Assembly: GCF_947488135.1 (NCBI RefSeq) | Contig: NZ_CANKYW010000001.1 | Span: 806,001 to 870,000 of the forward strand | Source of the DNA: an uncultured Marivita sp. | GTDB lineage: Bacteria > Pseudomonadota > Alphaproteobacteria > Rhodobacterales > Rhodobacteraceae | Direction: 5' to 3' | Length of the DNA stretch: 64,000 nucleotides | Part shown: positions 20,969-30,742 of the stretch, piece after piece | Layout: every line of letters starts with the position of its first letter | How positions within the stretch are numbered: the first letter of the stretch is position 1 | Notes under the pieces: model-generated | Told to the model about the DNA's origin: nothing | Database searches by the model: none | The model's input: the letters and a program-made list of their open reading frames with translations, nothing else | Position numbers and translations under genes: made by a program

Positions 20969-22273
20969 GTGCGCGAGATCGCGTGCGGACGCAAAGGATA
21001 CCTTTTGTCTGATTTTGATACGCTGGGCCTCAAGCCCATTCTCCTCGCCGCTCTCAAGGAGGCCGGCCTCACCACACCCACCCCGATTCAGGACCAGGCG
21101 ATCCCGCTTGCGATGGCGGGCCATGACATCCTGGGCCTTGCCCAGACTGGCACCGGCAAGACGATGGCCTTCGGCCTGCCGCTGGTCAGCCACCTGATGG
21201 ACATGCCCGAACGACCCGCCGCGAAAACAGCGAAATCGCTGATCCTCGCGCCAACCCGCGAACTGGTCAACCAGATCGCCGAAGCGTTGCGCACGCTCAC
21301 GAAAAAGACCCACCTCAAGGTGAACGTCGTCGTCGGTGGCCAGTCCATCAACAAGCAGATCCACCACCTGCTCAAGGGCACCGACATCCTCGTCGCCACG
21401 CCCGGTCGCCTCATCGACCTGATGGACCGCAAGGCCGTCGACCTACGCACCGTCAAGCACCTCGTGCTGGACGAAGCCGACCAGATGCTCGACATGGGCT
21501 TCATCCACGCCCTGCGCCGGATCGCGCCGAAACTGGGCACCCCGCGCCAGACCATGCTGTTCTCGGCCACCATGCCGAAACAGATGGAAGACCTGAGCAA
21601 GGCTTACCTCACCGACCCGAAAAAGGTGCAGGTCTCGCCTCCGGGCAAAGCCGCCGACAAGGTCACGCAATCGGTGCATCACCTGTCCAGCAAGGGCGAG
21701 AAACCGGCCAAGCTGCGCGAAATCCTGTCGCGTGACATGGATGCCCTTACGCTGGTCTTCTCGCGCACCAAACATGGCGCGGAAAAGCTGATGAAGGGCC
21801 TCGTGGCGGACGGCTATAACGCCGCGTCGATCCACGGCAACAAGAGCCAGGGCCAACGCGACCGCGCCATCAAGGCGTTCCGCGATGGCACGATCAAGGT
21901 GCTGGTGGCAACCGACGTGGCCGCCCGCGGCATCGACATTCCGGGCGTGGCTTACGTGGTCAACTACGATCTGCCCGACGTGCCGGACAACTACGTCCAC
22001 CGCATCGGCCGCACGGCCCGCGCCGGTCGCGAAGGCGAAGCCATCGCCTTCTGCGCCCCGGACGATGCCGACCTGCTGCGCCAGATCGAAAAGCTGATGA
22101 AGATCGAGGTGCCCGTCGCCAGCGGCACCGCGCCGAAAGACCCGGTCGCCCGCAAACCCCAGACACGCGGTCAGGGACGCGGCGGCAAGGGCGGCCAAGG
22201 CCGACCCGCCGGTGCCACGGCAAAACCCAACGGCAACCGCCGCCGCCGCAACAGATCGCGCAAGGCCGCCTGA
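20969..22273 (+). CDS. DEAD/DEAH-box RNA helicase (RhlE-like)
   Basis: AQTGTGKTMAF, PTRELVNQIAE, VLDEADQMLDMGF, SATMPKQ, HRIGRTARAGREG; basic C-terminal tail. Start GTG 20969 or TTG 21005. Confidence 0.94.
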   Translation: MREIACGRKGYLLSDFDTLGLKPILLAALKEAGLTTPTPIQDQAIPLAMAGHDILGLAQTGTGKTMAFGLPLVSHLMDMPERPAAKTAKSLILAPTRELVNQIAEALRTLTKKTHLKVNVVVGGQSINKQIHHLLKGTDILVATPGRLIDLMDRKAVDLRTVKHLVLDEADQMLDMGFIHALRRIAPKLGTPRQTMLFSATMPKQMEDLSKAYLTDPKKVQVSPPGKAADKVTQSVHHLSSKGEKPAKLREILSRDMDALTLVFSRTKHGAEKLMKGLVADGYNAASIHGNKSQGQRDRAIKAFRDGTIKVLVATDVAARGIDIPGVAYVVNYDLPDVPDNYVHRIGRTARAGREGEAIAFCAPDDADLLRQIEKLMKIEVPVASGTAPKDPVARKPQTRGQGRGGKGGQGRPAGATAKPNGNRRRRNRSRKAA

Positions 22274-22319
22274 TCTGACATAACCCCGGCTTCTTTGGGC
22301 TCCAAGTACCTCGGGGGGT

Positions 22320-22366
22320 GTGGGGGGCAGCGCCCCCCACCCGGTCGGAGCGGCCCCGCCGCTCCG
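22320..22366. repeat. Tandem perfect 9-bp hairpins (palindromic intergenic unit / possible terminator)
   Basis: GTGGGGGGC-AGC-GCCCCCCAC then CGGAGCGGC-CCC-GCCGCTCCG. Confidence 0.7.
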
Positions 22367-22465
22367 AAACCCGAAACGCACAAACGCAAATTACCCCAGC
22401 GTCACCTCTCCCTCCCGCCGCGCATCCGCCTATGTTAGGTTGAATTAGCCGACGGAATGGAGCGC

Positions 22466-22930
22466 ATGATGCAACTCAGGATCAACGGAACGCTGCACGA
22501 GGTCGATGTCGAAGACGACATGCCGCTCCTCTGGGTCCTGCGCGACGAGTTGGGGCTGACCGGCACCAAGTTCGGCTGCGGCATCGCGCAATGTGGCGCC
22601 TGTACCGTGCATCTCGATGGCGTCGCCGTGCGCTCCTGCCAGACATGGGCCGTCGACGCCGAAGGCGCGGACATCCGCACCATCGAAGGTCTCGGCACAC
22701 CCGAGGCGCTGCACGCCGTGCAAGCCGCCTGGCTCACCGAACAGGTCGCGCAATGCGGCTACTGCCAGTCCGGGCAGATGATGCAGGCGGCGTCCCTGCT
22801 GGCCGAAAATCCCCGCCCGACGGATCAAGAGATCGACGACGCCATGTCGGGCAACCTGTGTCGCTGCGGCACCTATCCACGCATCCGCGCCGCCGTCAAA
22901 CGCGCCGCCAACATGATGCAGGAGGGCTGA
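22466..22930 (+). CDS. iorA: (2Fe-2S)-binding subunit of isoquinoline-1-oxidoreductase-type molybdenum hydroxylase
   Basis: [44 protein letters not shown]. Confidence 0.88.
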   Translation: MMQLRINGTLHEVDVEDDMPLLWVLRDELGLTGTKFGCGIAQCGACTVHLDGVAVRSCQTWAVDAEGADIRTIEGLGTPEALHAVQAAWLTEQVAQCGYCQSGQMMQAASLLAENPRPTDQEIDDAMSGNLCRCGTYPRIRAAVKRAANMMQEG

Positions 22931-22932
22931 GC

Positions 22933-25179
22933 ATGGGACGCGCCAGAACCATCGCCCGCCGCACGTTCCTGATCGGCTCTGCCGCCGTCGTCGGCGGCGT
23001 TGCCTTCGGCGTCTACACCGTGCGCAAACCGCATGAGAATCCGCTTACAGCTAATGCCGGAGAGGCGGTGCTGACGCCCTACGTCAAGATCACGCAGGAC
23101 GGCATCACCCTCATCACGCCGCGCGCGGATTCGGGGCAGGGGGTCTACCACGTACAAGCCGCCCTCATCGCCGAGGAGCTGGATGTCGATCTCGATCAGA
23201 TCACCCCCGATCCCGGACCGCCCAGCCCGGCCTATTGGAACACCGCCCTCGCCGCCGAAGCCGCCGATTTCATGGTCCCCGCCGCAGGAATGATGCACGA
23301 CCTCGCCGAAGGCGCGGTGAACAGCGTGATGAAGGTGATGGGTCTTCAGATTACCGGCGGCTCGACCACCGTGCCGGACCAGTACGAAAAGCTGCGCCGC
23401 GCCGGGGCCTCGGCCCGCGAGACGATCAAGGCGCTCGTGGCCGACCGCGAAGGCGTGGCCATCGACGACCTGACCACCCGCGCCGGAGCCGTAATTTTAC
23501 CGGATGGTCAAGAAATCCCGTATACCGCCCTCGCCGCCGATCTGGCGGACCGCGATGTGGTGCAGGACGTGCCGCTGCGCGCGCCGGATCAATGGCGCTA
23601 TATCGGCAAGCCGATGCAGCGGATCGACATGCTCGCCAAAAGCACCGGCACGCAAGGCTACGGCATCGACGCCAGCGTGGACGGCATGGTGCACGCCACC
23701 GTGCTGATGAACCCCGCGCAGGGCGGCGGCATGGCCGATTACGACGCGTCCGAAGCCCTCGCCATGCGCGGCGTGCAGGCGGTCGTGCCGATCACCGGCG
23801 GGCTGGGCATCGTCGCCGACAACACCTGGCGGGCGTTCCGCGCCGCGCAGGCGATCGACGTGACGTGGGAAGACCCCGCATATCCTCTCGAACAAGCGGA
23901 TCATTGGGCCGCGCTCGAGGCGTCCTTCACACCCGACGCGCAAGACAGCCAGAAGGGCGACGATGGCGATGTCGAGACCGCGCTGGGCGATGGCGACATC
24001 CTCACCGCCGAATACCGCGCGCCCTATCTGGCCCACGCGCCGCTCGAGCCGATCAACGCCATTGTCCGCGTCGATGACGACCGCGCCGAGGTCTGGACCG
24101 GCACGCAAATCCCGCGCTTTATCCAGGCCAATGTCAGCCGCATCACCGGAATCCCCGCCGATAATGTCACCGTCCACGTCCTGATGATGGGCGGCAGCTT
24201 CGGCCACCGGCTCGAGGACGAGGTGGTGAAACAGGCGACCGAGATCGCGATGCAGATGAAGGGCACGCCGGTCAAGCTGACGCTGTCGCGCGAAGAGGAC
24301 ATGCTGCACGATTTCCCGCGCCAGATCGCGATGGCACGCATGCGCGGCAAAGTGGCGAACGGTCGGGTCGAAGCGCTCGACCTCGGCATCGCCATGCCCT
24401 CGGTCATGGCCTCGCAGCTCAGCCGCCAGAACCAATCCGCCCCGGGTCCCGACAGCCAGATCGTCGCGGGCGCTTGGGAACAGCCCTTCGCCATCCCGCA
24501 CCAGCGTGTCACTGGCTACCGCGCGCCCGAATTGGCCCCGATCAGCTCATGGCGTTCGGTCGGCGCGTCCTCCAACGGCTTTTTCTACAATGCCGCACTG
24601 GACGAATTGATCGCCGCCGCCGGGGCCGACCCACTGGAAGAACGCCTGCGCCTGTGCAGCGACCCGCTTGCGCGGCAAGTGTTGGAGGCCGTAGCCGAGA
24701 TGTCCAACTGGTCCGGCACCGGCGGCCTTGCGAACGGATCGAAGACCGGGCGCGGCGTGGCGCTGACCAAATCCTTCGGCGTCCACTGCGCGCAGGTGAT
24801 CGAGGTCACGGACACCGACAACGGGATCCGCATCGACACCGTCTGGGTCGCCGCCGAGGTGGGCCGCGTTGTCGATCCGGTGAATTTCGAAAACCTCGTG
24901 CAGGGCGGCGTGATCTACGGCCTCGGTCACGCGATGAACAGCGAGATCACCTATGCCGGTGGCGTGGCCGAGCAATCGAATTTCGACACCAACCCCGGCA
25001 TGCGCCTGCACCAATGCCCCACGATCCATGTGCGCGGTCTGGAAAACGGCGACCGCGTGCTGGGAATCGGCGAACCCCCGGTGCCGCCAGCGGCTCCCGC
25101 ATTGGCCGGTGCCATCTGGGCGGTGACGGGCACGCGGCTGCGCGAGATGCCGTTCAGCAAGAGCGTCGATTTCGTCTGA
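22933..25179 (+). CDS. iorB: Molybdopterin-binding subunit, isoquinoline-1-oxidoreductase/aldehyde dehydrogenase type, Tat-exported
   Basis: Tat signal RRTFLIGSAAVVGG; MMGGSFGHRLEDE; C-terminal GIGEPPVPPAAPALAGAI. Start set at 22933, not ORF-track 22591. Confidence 0.88.
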   Translation: MGRARTIARRTFLIGSAAVVGGVAFGVYTVRKPHENPLTANAGEAVLTPYVKITQDGITLITPRADSGQGVYHVQAALIAEELDVDLDQITPDPGPPSPAYWNTALAAEAADFMVPAAGMMHDLAEGAVNSVMKVMGLQITGGSTTVPDQYEKLRRAGASARETIKALVADREGVAIDDLTTRAGAVILPDGQEIPYTALAADLADRDVVQDVPLRAPDQWRYIGKPMQRIDMLAKSTGTQGYGIDASVDGMVHATVLMNPAQGGGMADYDASEALAMRGVQAVVPITGGLGIVADNTWRAFRAAQAIDVTWEDPAYPLEQADHWAALEASFTPDAQDSQKGDDGDVETALGDGDILTAEYRAPYLAHAPLEPINAIVRVDDDRAEVWTGTQIPRFIQANVSRITGIPADNVTVHVLMMGGSFGHRLEDEVVKQATEIAMQMKGTPVKLTLSREEDMLHDFPRQIAMARMRGKVANGRVEALDLGIAMPSVMASQLSRQNQSAPGPDSQIVAGAWEQPFAIPHQRVTGYRAPELAPISSWRSVGASSNGFFYNAALDELIAAAGADPLEERLRLCSDPLARQVLEAVAEMSNWSGTGGLANGSKTGRGVALTKSFGVHCAQVIEVTDTDNGIRIDTVWVAAEVGRVVDPVNFENLVQGGVIYGLGHAMNSEITYAGGVAEQSNFDTNPGMRLHQCPTIHVRGLENGDRVLGIGEPPVPPAAPALAGAIWAVTGTRLREMPFSKSVDFV

Positions 25180-25180
25180 T

Positions 25181-25199
25181 CCCCGCAAACCGAGCGGGG
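25181..25199. terminator. Candidate hairpin after iorB
   Basis: CCCCGC-AAACCGA-GCGGGG; no T-tract. Confidence 0.35.
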
Positions 25200-25230
25200 G
25201 GCGCCCATCGCGTTTGCCGAAAGTTGCACT

Positions 25231-25245
25231 GTAAGACATGCTTAC
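25231..25245. promoter_or_regulatory. LysR-type T-N11-A dyad upstream of the frdB-like operon
   Basis: GTAAG-ACATG-CTTAC. Confidence 0.4.
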
Positions 25246-25334
25246 GAATGAGGTTAATTTATTTGCCTTTTCGTTACCTGCGCTGACCGTTATTCTTTGA
25301 CCATCAACAGGATCGAAGAAAGGCGGGCTCTCAG

Positions 25335-26066
25335 ATGCCAGAGCGAGACCACTTGACTGTAACGGTGCAACGCGGAGGCCCGGATACGCCGCAAAGGCCG
25401 CAGACATTCGAGGTTCCGGCCTATGACAACCAGACCGTTCTCGACGTGGTGTCCTGGATCCAGCAGAACACCGACCCGACCCTGACCTACCGCTTCGCCT
25501 GCCGCGTCGGCATGTGCGGAAGCTGCGCGATGATGGTCAACGGCGTGCCGCGCTGGACCTGCCGCACCCATGTCAGCAAGGTCGTGAAGGGCGGTGCCAT
25601 CGAGGTCGGTCCCCTGCGCAACCTGCCGGTCATCAAGGATCTGGCCGCCGACATGGACCCGTTCTTCGACAAATGGGTCGCCGCCGAAGGCATGCACCAC
25701 CCGACCCGCACCCGCGAAGATGAAATCGAGGCGATTGATCCCGTCGCATCTGACCGGCAAGAGGCGAATGCCGGGATCGAATGCATCAATTGCTCGGTCT
25801 GCTATTCGGCCTGTGACACGGTGGCGGGCAATCCCGACTACCTTGGTCCGGCGGCCCTGCAACGGGCCTGGACGCTTTACAACGACGCCAAGGATGCCGA
25901 CCGGGACGCGATCCTCGATGCGGTCTCCGGCAAGGGCGGATGCCATTCCTGTCATTCGATGGGGTCCTGCACCGCCTATTGCCCGAACGAGTTGGACCCC
26001 CTGTCGGCCATCGCGGGGCTGAAGCGCGCTACCACCAAGCGGTTCTTCGGAGGGCGCAAGGGATGA
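25335..26066 (+). CDS. Succinate dehydrogenase/fumarate reductase iron-sulfur subunit (paralog-like)
   Basis: CRVGMCGSCAMMVNGVPRWTC (2Fe-2S), CINCSVCYSACD (4Fe-4S), CHSMGSCTAYCPNELDP (3Fe-4S). Confidence 0.93.
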   Translation: MPERDHLTVTVQRGGPDTPQRPQTFEVPAYDNQTVLDVVSWIQQNTDPTLTYRFACRVGMCGSCAMMVNGVPRWTCRTHVSKVVKGGAIEVGPLRNLPVIKDLAADMDPFFDKWVAAEGMHHPTRTREDEIEAIDPVASDRQEANAGIECINCSVCYSACDTVAGNPDYLGPAALQRAWTLYNDAKDADRDAILDAVSGKGGCHSCHSMGSCTAYCPNELDPLSAIAGLKRATTKRFFGGRKG

Positions 26067-26392
26067 GCGAATTCCAGCTCTACATGGCGCAACGCCTCAG
26101 CGCGCTGGTGATGGCACCCTTCGTGATCGTCCATATCGGCGTGATGATCTACGCAATCCAGGGCGGGCTCACGGCGGCAGAGATCCTCGGCCGCACCCAA
26201 GGCTCGGTCTTCTGGTTGGCCTTCTACGTCATGTTCGTCATCGCCGTATCGATCCACGCAACCATCGGCCTGCGCACGATCCTCGGCGAATGGGTGGGGC
26301 TGCGCGGTGGCCTGCGCGACGGGCTGTCGGCGGTGATCGGGCTGGGATTGTTCCTGCTCGGCGCACAGGCGGTCTGGGCGGTGACGGCATGA
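26063..26392 (+). CDS. Succinate dehydrogenase/fumarate reductase membrane subunit 1
   Basis: MSEFQLYMAQRLSALVMAPFVIVHIGVMIYA, three TM; ATG overlaps upstream gene. Confidence 0.82.
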   Translation: MSEFQLYMAQRLSALVMAPFVIVHIGVMIYAIQGGLTAAEILGRTQGSVFWLAFYVMFVIAVSIHATIGLRTILGEWVGLRGGLRDGLSAVIGLGLFLLGAQAVWAVTA

Positions 26393-26727
26393 GGGTCGAT
26401 CGCGCGCATCCGCTTTGGCTGGCCTATATCCTGCACCGGCTGTCGGGGATTGGCCTCGCGCTTTTCCTTCCGCTGCATTTCTGGGTGTTGTCCTACGCCC
26501 TGAACGACGCCGCGCGGCTGGATGCTTTCCTGACCCTGACCGAGATGCCGCTGGTCAAACTGGCCGAGTTCGGTCTTGTCTTCCTGCTCGCCGTGCATTT
26601 CTTCGGCGGGCTGCGGCTCTTGGCGCTGGAATGGCTGCCGTGGAGCGCGCCGCAAAAGACATGGGCGGCGGCGGCGGTGGCCGGGTCGTTCCTTGTCTCG
26701 ACAACCTTCCTCTTGCAGGCGATTTGA
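26389..26727 (+). CDS. Succinate dehydrogenase/fumarate reductase membrane subunit 2 (SdhC-like)
   Basis: HPLWLAYILHRLSGIGLALFLPLHFWVLSYAL (HRxSG motif), VHFFGGLRLLALEW. Confidence 0.86.
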   Translation: MRVDRAHPLWLAYILHRLSGIGLALFLPLHFWVLSYALNDAARLDAFLTLTEMPLVKLAEFGLVFLLAVHFFGGLRLLALEWLPWSAPQKTWAAAAVAGSFLVSTTFLLQAI

Positions 26728-26728
26728 T

Positions 26729-28489
26729 ATGTTCAGCGTAAAAGACATCGACCCGCACGACACGGATATCCTGATCCTCGGCACCGGCGGCGCGGGCATG
26801 TTCGCCGCCCTTCACGCCCTGCAAACGGCACCTGAGGGCACCAAGGTGACGATCGCCGTCAAGGGCCTGATCGGCAAATGCGGCTGCACGCGGATGGTGC
26901 AGGGCGGCTATAACGTGGCACTCGGCGGCGGCGATTCCGTCGAACGGCACTTCATGGACACGATCGAGGGCGGCAAGTGGTTGCCCAATCAGGACATGGC
27001 CTGGCGGCTCTGCGAACAGGCCGTGGTGCGTATCCGCGAGTTGGAAAACGAGATCGGTTGCTTCTTCGACCGCAACCCGGACGGATCCCTGCACCAGAAG
27101 GCGTTTGCCGGTCAGACGGCGGATCGCACGGTGCACAAGGGCGACCTCACCGGCATCGAGATTATCAACCGCCTGATGGAGCAGGTGCTGTCCCGCAATG
27201 TGGAGAAATTGCAGGAACACCGCGCCATCGGGCTGATCCCGACGAAGGACGGCACCGCGCTCTCGGGTGTGCTGATGATCGACATGCGCACAGGCAAGTT
27301 CCGCTTCGTACGCGCCAAGACCGTGCTGATGGGCACGGGTGGCGGTCCGACCATGTACAAGTACCACACGCCCAGTGGCGACAAGACGATGGACGGGCTG
27401 GCGATGGCCCTGCGCGCCGGTCTGCCGCTGCGCGACATGGAGATGGTGCAGTTCCATCCCACCGGGCTGCTTGCGGGCGATCACACTCGGATGACCGGCA
27501 CGGTGCTCGAGGAAGGTCTGCGCGGCGCGGGCGGGCAGCTTGTGAACCACGCGGGCCAGCGCTTCATGTTCGACTACGACGCCAAGGGCGAACGCGCCAC
27601 GCGCGACGTGGTCAGCCGCGGCATCTATGCCGAGATGCGCAAGAACAACAATCCCGAGCAGGAGGGCGTGTTCATCTCGATGGCCCATCTCGGCCCCGAC
27701 AACGTGCGCGAGAAGTTCAAGGGCATGGTCAAACGCTGCGCCGACAGCGGGTTCGATCTGGCCGCGGGCAAGGTCGAGGTGGTCCCCACCGCGCATTACT
27801 TCATGGGCGGCGTCGTTGTCGATATGGACACGCGCACCGCGATGGAGGGGCTTTATGTCGCCGGAGAGGACGCGGGCGGCGCGCATGGGTCGAACCGGCT
27901 GGGCGGCAATGGTGTCGCCAATTCCACCGTCTATGGCGGCATCGCGGGCGACGTGATGGGTGCCGATGTGCGCGGCTTCGGCCTGCGCGAACCGGACATG
28001 GACGTGATGGAGGCCGAGCTTGCCCGCGCCTGCCATCCCTTTACGCGCGAGCCTGGCCTCGTGCTGCCGCTGCGCAAGGAGTTGCAGAACGCGATGTGGG
28101 ACGAGGTGGGCGTGATGCGCACCGAAACCGGCCTTACCAGAGGGTTAACGCGCATCGCCAAGGTCTCGGAATCGTTGATGGAAACCGGATTGTCAGCTGA
28201 CAATCTGGCGTTCAATCTGACATGGCATGACTGGCTCAACCTGCGGTCGCTCTGCGATATTTCCGAGGTCATCACCAAGGCAGCCCTTGCCCGAGACAAC
28301 TCCCGCGGCGCCCATTACCGCGAGGATTTCCCAGACCCGGGCGCGATGGAGGATAGCTATTTCACCGTCGCGCAGCAAAAGGGCGATACGGTCGAGGTCA
28401 GCCGCGAGGATGTGCAGTTCACCATCGTGCGGCCGGGAGAGACGGTGCTGCCCGAGGGCGAGCCGGAGACATTGGTGGCGGCGCAATGA
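26729..28489 (+). CDS. FAD-binding fumarate reductase/succinate dehydrogenase flavoprotein subunit
   Basis: DILILGTGGAGMFAALHAL, QFHPTGLLAGDH, GLYVAGEDAGGAHGSNRLGGNG. Start set at ATG 26729. Confidence 0.92.
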   Translation: MFSVKDIDPHDTDILILGTGGAGMFAALHALQTAPEGTKVTIAVKGLIGKCGCTRMVQGGYNVALGGGDSVERHFMDTIEGGKWLPNQDMAWRLCEQAVVRIRELENEIGCFFDRNPDGSLHQKAFAGQTADRTVHKGDLTGIEIINRLMEQVLSRNVEKLQEHRAIGLIPTKDGTALSGVLMIDMRTGKFRFVRAKTVLMGTGGGPTMYKYHTPSGDKTMDGLAMALRAGLPLRDMEMVQFHPTGLLAGDHTRMTGTVLEEGLRGAGGQLVNHAGQRFMFDYDAKGERATRDVVSRGIYAEMRKNNNPEQEGVFISMAHLGPDNVREKFKGMVKRCADSGFDLAAGKVEVVPTAHYFMGGVVVDMDTRTAMEGLYVAGEDAGGAHGSNRLGGNGVANSTVYGGIAGDVMGADVRGFGLREPDMDVMEAELARACHPFTREPGLVLPLRKELQNAMWDEVGVMRTETGLTRGLTRIAKVSESLMETGLSADNLAFNLTWHDWLNLRSLCDISEVITKAALARDNSRGAHYREDFPDPGAMEDSYFTVAQQKGDTVEVSREDVQFTIVRPGETVLPEGEPETLVAAQ

Positions 28490-28535
28490 CGAGAGTCTTT
28501 GTCTTACTTCAAAGAAACAAGGTACATCGTTTGGT

Positions 28536-28604
28536 GCCGGACAGCCCGCGACCGCAGGTGGGGGTGAAGCCCCCGCCCGGGGGGGCGGTCGGGGGCTGTC
28601 CGGC
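28536..28604. repeat. 69-nt GC-rich long hairpin inside the operon
   Basis: GCCGGACAGCCC (28536-28547) pairs perfectly with GGGCTGTCCGGC (28593-28604); inner GACCGC/GCGGTC; nested GGGGG-TGAAG-CCCCC. Confidence 0.8.
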
Positions 28605-28643
28605 TTACGCCGGACGAGGCAATGCCCAAACGGGAGTTTCAAC

Positions 28644-29600
28644 ATGATCCCCATATCCCTCATCCAATCCACCGCCGAAACCTTGATGGACAAGGCGGCC
28701 ATCGATATCCCCGACGATTACCTCACCGGCCTCAAACGCGCCGCCGAAACCGAAGACGGGGATCTCTCGTCCTTCGTCCTCAAGGCCATGCTCGACAATT
28801 ACGAGGCCGCCAAGGAGGACCGCCGGGCGATGTGCGGCGACACCGGTGTGCCGCGCTGGTTCGTCAAGATGGGCAACGAGGCCAGCGTCGAAGGCGGCAT
28901 GTGCGCGCTTGAGACGGCGCTAAGACGCGCCACCGCCACCGCCACCAACGGCGTGCCCCTGCGCCCCAACCGGGTGCATCCGCTCTGGCGCACCGATCAC
29001 AACAACAATGTCGGCATCGGCGCGCCCGAGATCGAATACGGGTTCGAGCCCGAGGGCGACTGGATCGACCTCATCACCGTGCACAAGGGCGGGCTCTTCG
29101 GCACCGATTACCGCATGTTGTTCCCGTCAGATGGCATCCAGGGGATCAAACGGTTCTACCTCGACAGCCTGATGGCCTTCGGCAAGCGCGGTCTGGCCTG
29201 CCAACCGGCAATCATCGGTATCGGGCTGGGCGGCTCCAAGGACATCTGCATGACGCTGGGCAAACGCGCCTCGGTGCTGCGCACCGTGGGCAGCCGCAAT
29301 TCCGATCCGCGCATCGCCGAGATGGAGGAAGAGTTCAAGGAACTCGGCAACTCCATCGGCATGGGCGCGATGGGCTTTGTCGGCAAGAATATGGTGGTGC
29401 AGTGCAACATCGAGGTGGGGTACTGCCACACCGGCGGAATGCCGATGTCGGTGCATGCCTTCTGCCTCTCCTCCCGCCGCGCCGTGGCCCGGCTCTGGCC
29501 CGATGGCCGCGTCGAATACCGCACCGATCCCGACTGGTTCACGCCGTATCAACGCCGGGAAACCGTGGACTGGGAACCCATGCACGAGGCGGCGGAATGA
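28644..29600 (+). CDS. Class-I fumarate hydratase / L(+)-tartrate dehydratase alpha-type subunit
   Basis: MCGDTGVPRWFVKMG, RTDHNNNVGIGAPEIEY, GLGGSKDICMTLGK, CNIEVGYCHTGGMP. Confidence 0.9.
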   Translation: MIPISLIQSTAETLMDKAAIDIPDDYLTGLKRAAETEDGDLSSFVLKAMLDNYEAAKEDRRAMCGDTGVPRWFVKMGNEASVEGGMCALETALRRATATATNGVPLRPNRVHPLWRTDHNNNVGIGAPEIEYGFEPEGDWIDLITVHKGGLFGTDYRMLFPSDGIQGIKRFYLDSLMAFGKRGLACQPAIIGIGLGGSKDICMTLGKRASVLRTVGSRNSDPRIAEMEEEFKELGNSIGMGAMGFVGKNMVVQCNIEVGYCHTGGMPMSVHAFCLSSRRAVARLWPDGRVEYRTDPDWFTPYQRRETVDWEPMHEAAE

Positions 29601-30742
29601 GCGATGGCCCCCTCAGCGGCATTCGCATTCTCGACCTGACGCATGTTCTAGCGGGTCCCTATGCGACCGGTCAGCTTGCCCTCATGGGCGCGGACGTGAT
29701 CCGGGTGGAACGTCCCGACAGCGACGATTTCGTGCGACGACACGGTGGCACTGAGGCGATGAAGGATGCAGGGTTCGGCGCATCCTTCCTCAGCCAGAAC
29801 AGCGGCAAAAAGTCGGTTGTTCTTGATCTCAAGGACGAAAGTGATCACGAGATGTTTCTCCGTCTTGCCGAGACAGCCGATGTCTTGGTCGAGAATTTCC
29901 GTCCCGGTGTAGTCGATCGTCTGGGTGTAGGGTTCGATGCCATACGCTCAAAGCGAACCGACATCATCTATGCCAGCCTGAGCGGATACGGCCCAACCGG
30001 CCCGCTGTCGGACCGCCCGGCCTACGATCACATCCTGCAAGGCATGTCCGGCCTAATGGCAATGACTGGCGACACTGGCAGCGGCCCGATGCGCGTTGGT
30101 TTGCCCATTGTCGATTACGTTGCCGGTCAAGCGCTGGTTGCGGCAATCCTGGGGGCGCTGTTGAACCGGGCGCGCAAACCGGGCGAAGCGCAACGGCTGA
30201 CCGTTTCCATGCTGGATGCGATGACGGCCTTCATGGGGGCCTATGCGATCCACCACGAAACGACCGGCCAGTTGCGCGGGTTGGAGGGCAATCGTGCCTT
30301 TGCCGATACGCCGTTTTCCGGCCGCTTCGAGACAGCCGATGGCGCGCTGGTGGTCACCGCGAATACTCCGGCTCAGGCAGCACGTCTTTGCGCCGCGCTG
30401 GACCGGCCGGATCTGGCCAAAGACACGGACGCCTCGAACGTGGCCGACGCGCTGCGCAGGGTTTTCCCCACGGCTACCGCAGAGGTTTGGGAGGACAGGT
30501 TGTCCGCAGCAAACGTGCCCGCAGCCCGCGTCCGCACCCTTGCCGAGGCGCTGTCGCATCCGCAGATGGCAGACAGCCCGGCATGGTTGCGATTGGACGT
30601 GCCGGAACTCGACATGACCGTTCGCGCACCGTCTTTGCCATTCAATGCGCCTTGGAGCCCAAAAACGTTGCTGCCAGTGCCCGCGCTGGGTGCGCACACC
30701 GCCGAGGTTCTGGCCACGTTAGCTTTGGAGACCAAACCATGA
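29597..30742 (+). CDS. CaiB/BaiF family type-III CoA transferase
   Basis: LSGIRILDLTHVLAGPYATGQLALMGADVIRVERP, VLVENFRPGVVDRLG, SLSGYGPTGP, GLPIVDYVAGQ (catalytic Asp region). Confidence 0.93.
   Translation: MSDGPLSGIRILDLTHVLAGPYATGQLALMGADVIRVERPDSDDFVRRHGGTEAMKDAGFGASFLSQNSGKKSVVLDLKDESDHEMFLRLAETADVLVENFRPGVVDRLGVGFDAIRSKRTDIIYASLSGYGPTGPLSDRPAYDHILQGMSGLMAMTGDTGSGPMRVGLPIVDYVAGQALVAAILGALLNRARKPGEAQRLTVSMLDAMTAFMGAYAIHHETTGQLRGLEGNRAFADTPFSGRFETADGALVVTANTPAQAARLCAALDRPDLAKDTDASNVADALRRVFPTATAEVWEDRLSAANVPAARVRTLAEALSHPQMADSPAWLRLDVPELDMTVRAPSLPFNAPWSPKTLLPVPALGAHTAEVLATLALETKP

Noticed and set aside
22591-22932. N-terminal extension of iorB in the ORF track
   Set aside because: Overlaps iorA in another frame; Tat signal begins at 22933.
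26555-28036. 493-aa minus-strand ORF
   Set aside because: Antisense to the FrdA-like gene.
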